The position numbers were made by a program, and so were the translations under genes. Positions 4,446 to 5,692 of a DNA stretch of 5,692 bases are shown here, piece after piece. Origin of the DNA: Lentisphaeria bacterium (lineage in GTDB: Bacteria; Verrucomicrobiota; Lentisphaeria; Victivallales; Victivallaceae); the NCBI GenBank assembly GCA_900768515.1, contig CAAGDG010000168.1, positions 1 to 5,692 of the forward strand, written 5' to 3'. The notes under the pieces were generated by a model, which had not been told where the DNA came from, made no database searches, and saw nothing but the letters and a program-made list of their open reading frames with translations. Numbering within the stretch: position 1 is the first letter of the stretch; every line of letters starts with the position of its first letter.

Positions 4446-5692
4446 TCAGGGGAGCTGCCGGACCCCTTCCGGCAGCCGGACCCGGGCGCGGACTCCGCAC
4501 GAGGTCTGTTCGGCCACCACTTCGATCGTGCCGAGGGGAGTCGGCACCGCGCCTTCGACCTTCCGCAGGCCCGGCAGCTCCGGATTGATCCGGACCGTCC
4601 GGAAACCGGGATCGAGCGGCCGCACGCCAAGTACGTGTTCGGTCAGAAACGCGGTCGGTCCTCCCGCCCAGCCGTGGCATAGGCTGTGGCGCAGTCCCGT
4701 GTAGCAGTGTTTTCCGAAGTCTCCGTGGATGTCTTTCCGGCCGGGGAGCGGAAGGGAATCGATCCCGTAGGCGCCGGAAGTCCAGTCGAGGTCGAAGTCC
4801 TCCCAGAAGGTGGTGGCGCCGAAGTCGAGCATCCGCCCCCAGTAGTTCCGGAGCAGGTCGAGTGCGCCGGCGACGTCTCCGGCCGCCGCGCGAGCCAGCA
4901 GTACGAAATAACCGTAGAAGGTGCTGATGCCCTTTGCCGGATCCTTTCGCAGAATCTCCTCGTTGATCTGCCGTGGATCCGCCACTTTCCCCAGAACCTG
5001 CATCGCACCCGCGATCTTGTTGCCGCGGCAGTCGGGCCGGATGCTCCGGAGCCGGCGTTCGGCGTCGCGGCATTCGGCGGCGAGTTCCGGAAGGGCAAGC
5101 TTGTCGCAGAGTGTGGCGCCGCACCGGAAGGTCCAGGCGAGCAGCCCCTGCAGTCCGGCGTGTTTGGCCGCGTCGTTTTCTGCGGTTGACCAGTCGAGAA
5201 ACCGCCATTCGGTCAATGCTTCGCTGCCGTCGGGTGCGACGCAGGCGAGCAGGCGGCGGAGCAGTCCGGTCAGGGCCGGTTTCTGCTGGAGAAGATAGGC
5301 GTCGTTGCCGCGGTAGAGGTGGAGGTCGTGCTGGCAGATGATCCACCAGCATGAGTAACTGGAGGCGGTGTTCATCCATTTGTCGTCCGGCGTCCGGTCG
5401 CGGACGAAGTCCAGGCTTTTGCGGATAAGTTCCTCCTCGTCGAAGACCGAAAGCAGGGTGCGGATCTCCGGATAGAGGTCCCCCATCCAGACCAGCCGGT
5501 CGCGCTTGACCCCGTCGTAGATGTAGTCCTGGCAGTTCAGGTGGACGGTGTAGGCGCCGACCTCCCAGATTCGATTGAGCCTGGCGTCGTCGGATTGAAA
5601 GAACCCCTTGTACTCCCAGTCCCGGTAGATCGCGACCGCTGCGGCGGCCAGCAGCGGCAGCGGTCCGGGGGCGTCGGGGGCGAGTTCCAGCC
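4446..5692 (-). CDS. Alpha-L-rhamnosidase-like (GH78-type) glycosidase, 5'-truncated by window edge
   Basis: The reading frame stays open from the right edge of the window to TGA at 4446-4448, giving at least 414 codons. The Met at 5486 is internal and should not be taken as the start. Counting from the first full codon at 5690, LNRIWEVGAYTVHLNCQDY (38-56) leads into DGVKRDRLVWMGD (59-71). This is the hallmark motif of GH78-like (alpha/alpha)6-barrel enzymes, which invert and remove terminal alpha-L-rhamnose. Next come FLDWSTAEN (164-172), TTFWED (293-298, codons near 4800) and SLCHGWAGGP (336-345). A C-terminal beta-domain with LDPGFRTVRINP (359-370) completes it. The usual general-acid Glu of the first motif is Asp here (D64), while the Glu of TTFWE (E297) is kept, so the specificity may differ from true rhamnosidases. 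N-terminal carbohydrate-binding domains and any signal peptide lie outside the window. It is convergent to the GH172 gene and therefore not in one operon with it. Confidence 0.88.
   Translation of the reverse strand, partial: LELAPDAPGPLPLLAAAAVAIYRDWEYKGFFQSDDARLNRIWEVGAYTVHLNCQDYIYDGVKRDRLVWMGDLYPEIRTLLSVFDEEELIRKSLDFVRDRTPDDKWMNTASSYSCWWIICQHDLHLYRGNDAYLLQQKPALTGLLRRLLACVAPDGSEALTEWRFLDWSTAENDAAKHAGLQGLLAWTFRCGATLCDKLALPELAAECRDAERRLRSIRPDCRGNKIAGAMQVLGKVADPRQINEEILRKDPAKGISTFYGYFVLLARAAAGDVAGALDLLRNYWGRMLDFGATTFWEDFDLDWTSGAYGIDSLPLPGRKDIHGDFGKHCYTGLRHSLCHGWAGGPTAFLTEHVLGVRPLDPGFRTVRINPELPGLRKVEGAVPTPLGTIEVVAEQTSCGVRARVRLPEGVRQLP

Noticed and set aside
3428..4630. 400-codon open frame on the minus strand across the GH172 gene
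   Set aside because: Low-complexity, Arg/Ala-rich translation antisense to a strongly recognisable GH172 protein; it also runs into the GH78-like gene in another frame.
4446..5486. Treating the GH78-like gene as a complete 346-aa protein starting at 5486
   Set aside because: The frame remains open to the window edge, and the upstream residues encode the conserved DGVKRDR motif, so the Met at 5486 is internal.

Overview
The window looks like a chromosomal stretch of a GC-rich bacterium. It reads as a conserved housekeeping block (three tRNA genes and recJ) joined to an accessory carbohydrate-use block (an AraC-type regulator, a GH172/DUF2961 enzyme and a GH78-like glycosidase). Good Shine-Dalgarno and sigma70-like signals, tRNA genes with encoded CCA ends, and an AraC gene beside a cytoplasmic GH172 and a rhamnosidase-like enzyme would fit Victivallis-type Lentisphaerae. 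That placement rests on family resemblance only and is tentative; some other polysaccharide-degrading lineage is possible.

Layout: 20-331 holds tRNA-Tyr(GTA), tRNA-Gly(TCC) and tRNA-Leu(CAG), all on the minus strand and probably co-transcribed from a promoter near 399-426 (order Leu, Gly, Tyr). 332-629 is noncoding and carries the divergent tRNA and recJ promoters. 630-2339 (+) is a complete recJ with all the DHH/DHHA1 motifs. 2314-3171 (-) is a complete AraC-family regulator that converges on recJ and overlaps its 3' end by 26 bp. 3172-3265 is a compact divergent control region. 3266-4345 (+) is a complete GH172 (DUF2961) protein. 4346-4445 is a short convergent spacer with GC hairpins. 4446 to the right edge (-) is the C-terminal 414 codons of an alpha-L-rhamnosidase-like (GH78-type) six-hairpin glycosidase; its 5' end lies outside the window.

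How the parts may work together: the araC/GH172 control region has TATAATATAAT at 3215-3225, which supplies -10 elements to promoters on both strands. The plus-strand (GH172) promoter has no good -35 element. In its place is an 11-bp direct repeat with a 21-bp period at 3161-3171 and 3182-3192. That is the phasing of classical AraC operators, and the repeat abuts the expected -35. The same repeat lies downstream of the araC start of transcription. The simplest model is that the AraC-type protein activates the GH172 gene in response to a sugar and limits its own synthesis. The GH172 protein has no signal peptide, so it probably acts on imported oligosaccharides. The GH78-like gene is convergent to it and must have a separate promoter outside the window; a shared substrate is only an inference. 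No CRISPR array, insertion sequence, phage gene or wholly unfamiliar protein family is visible.
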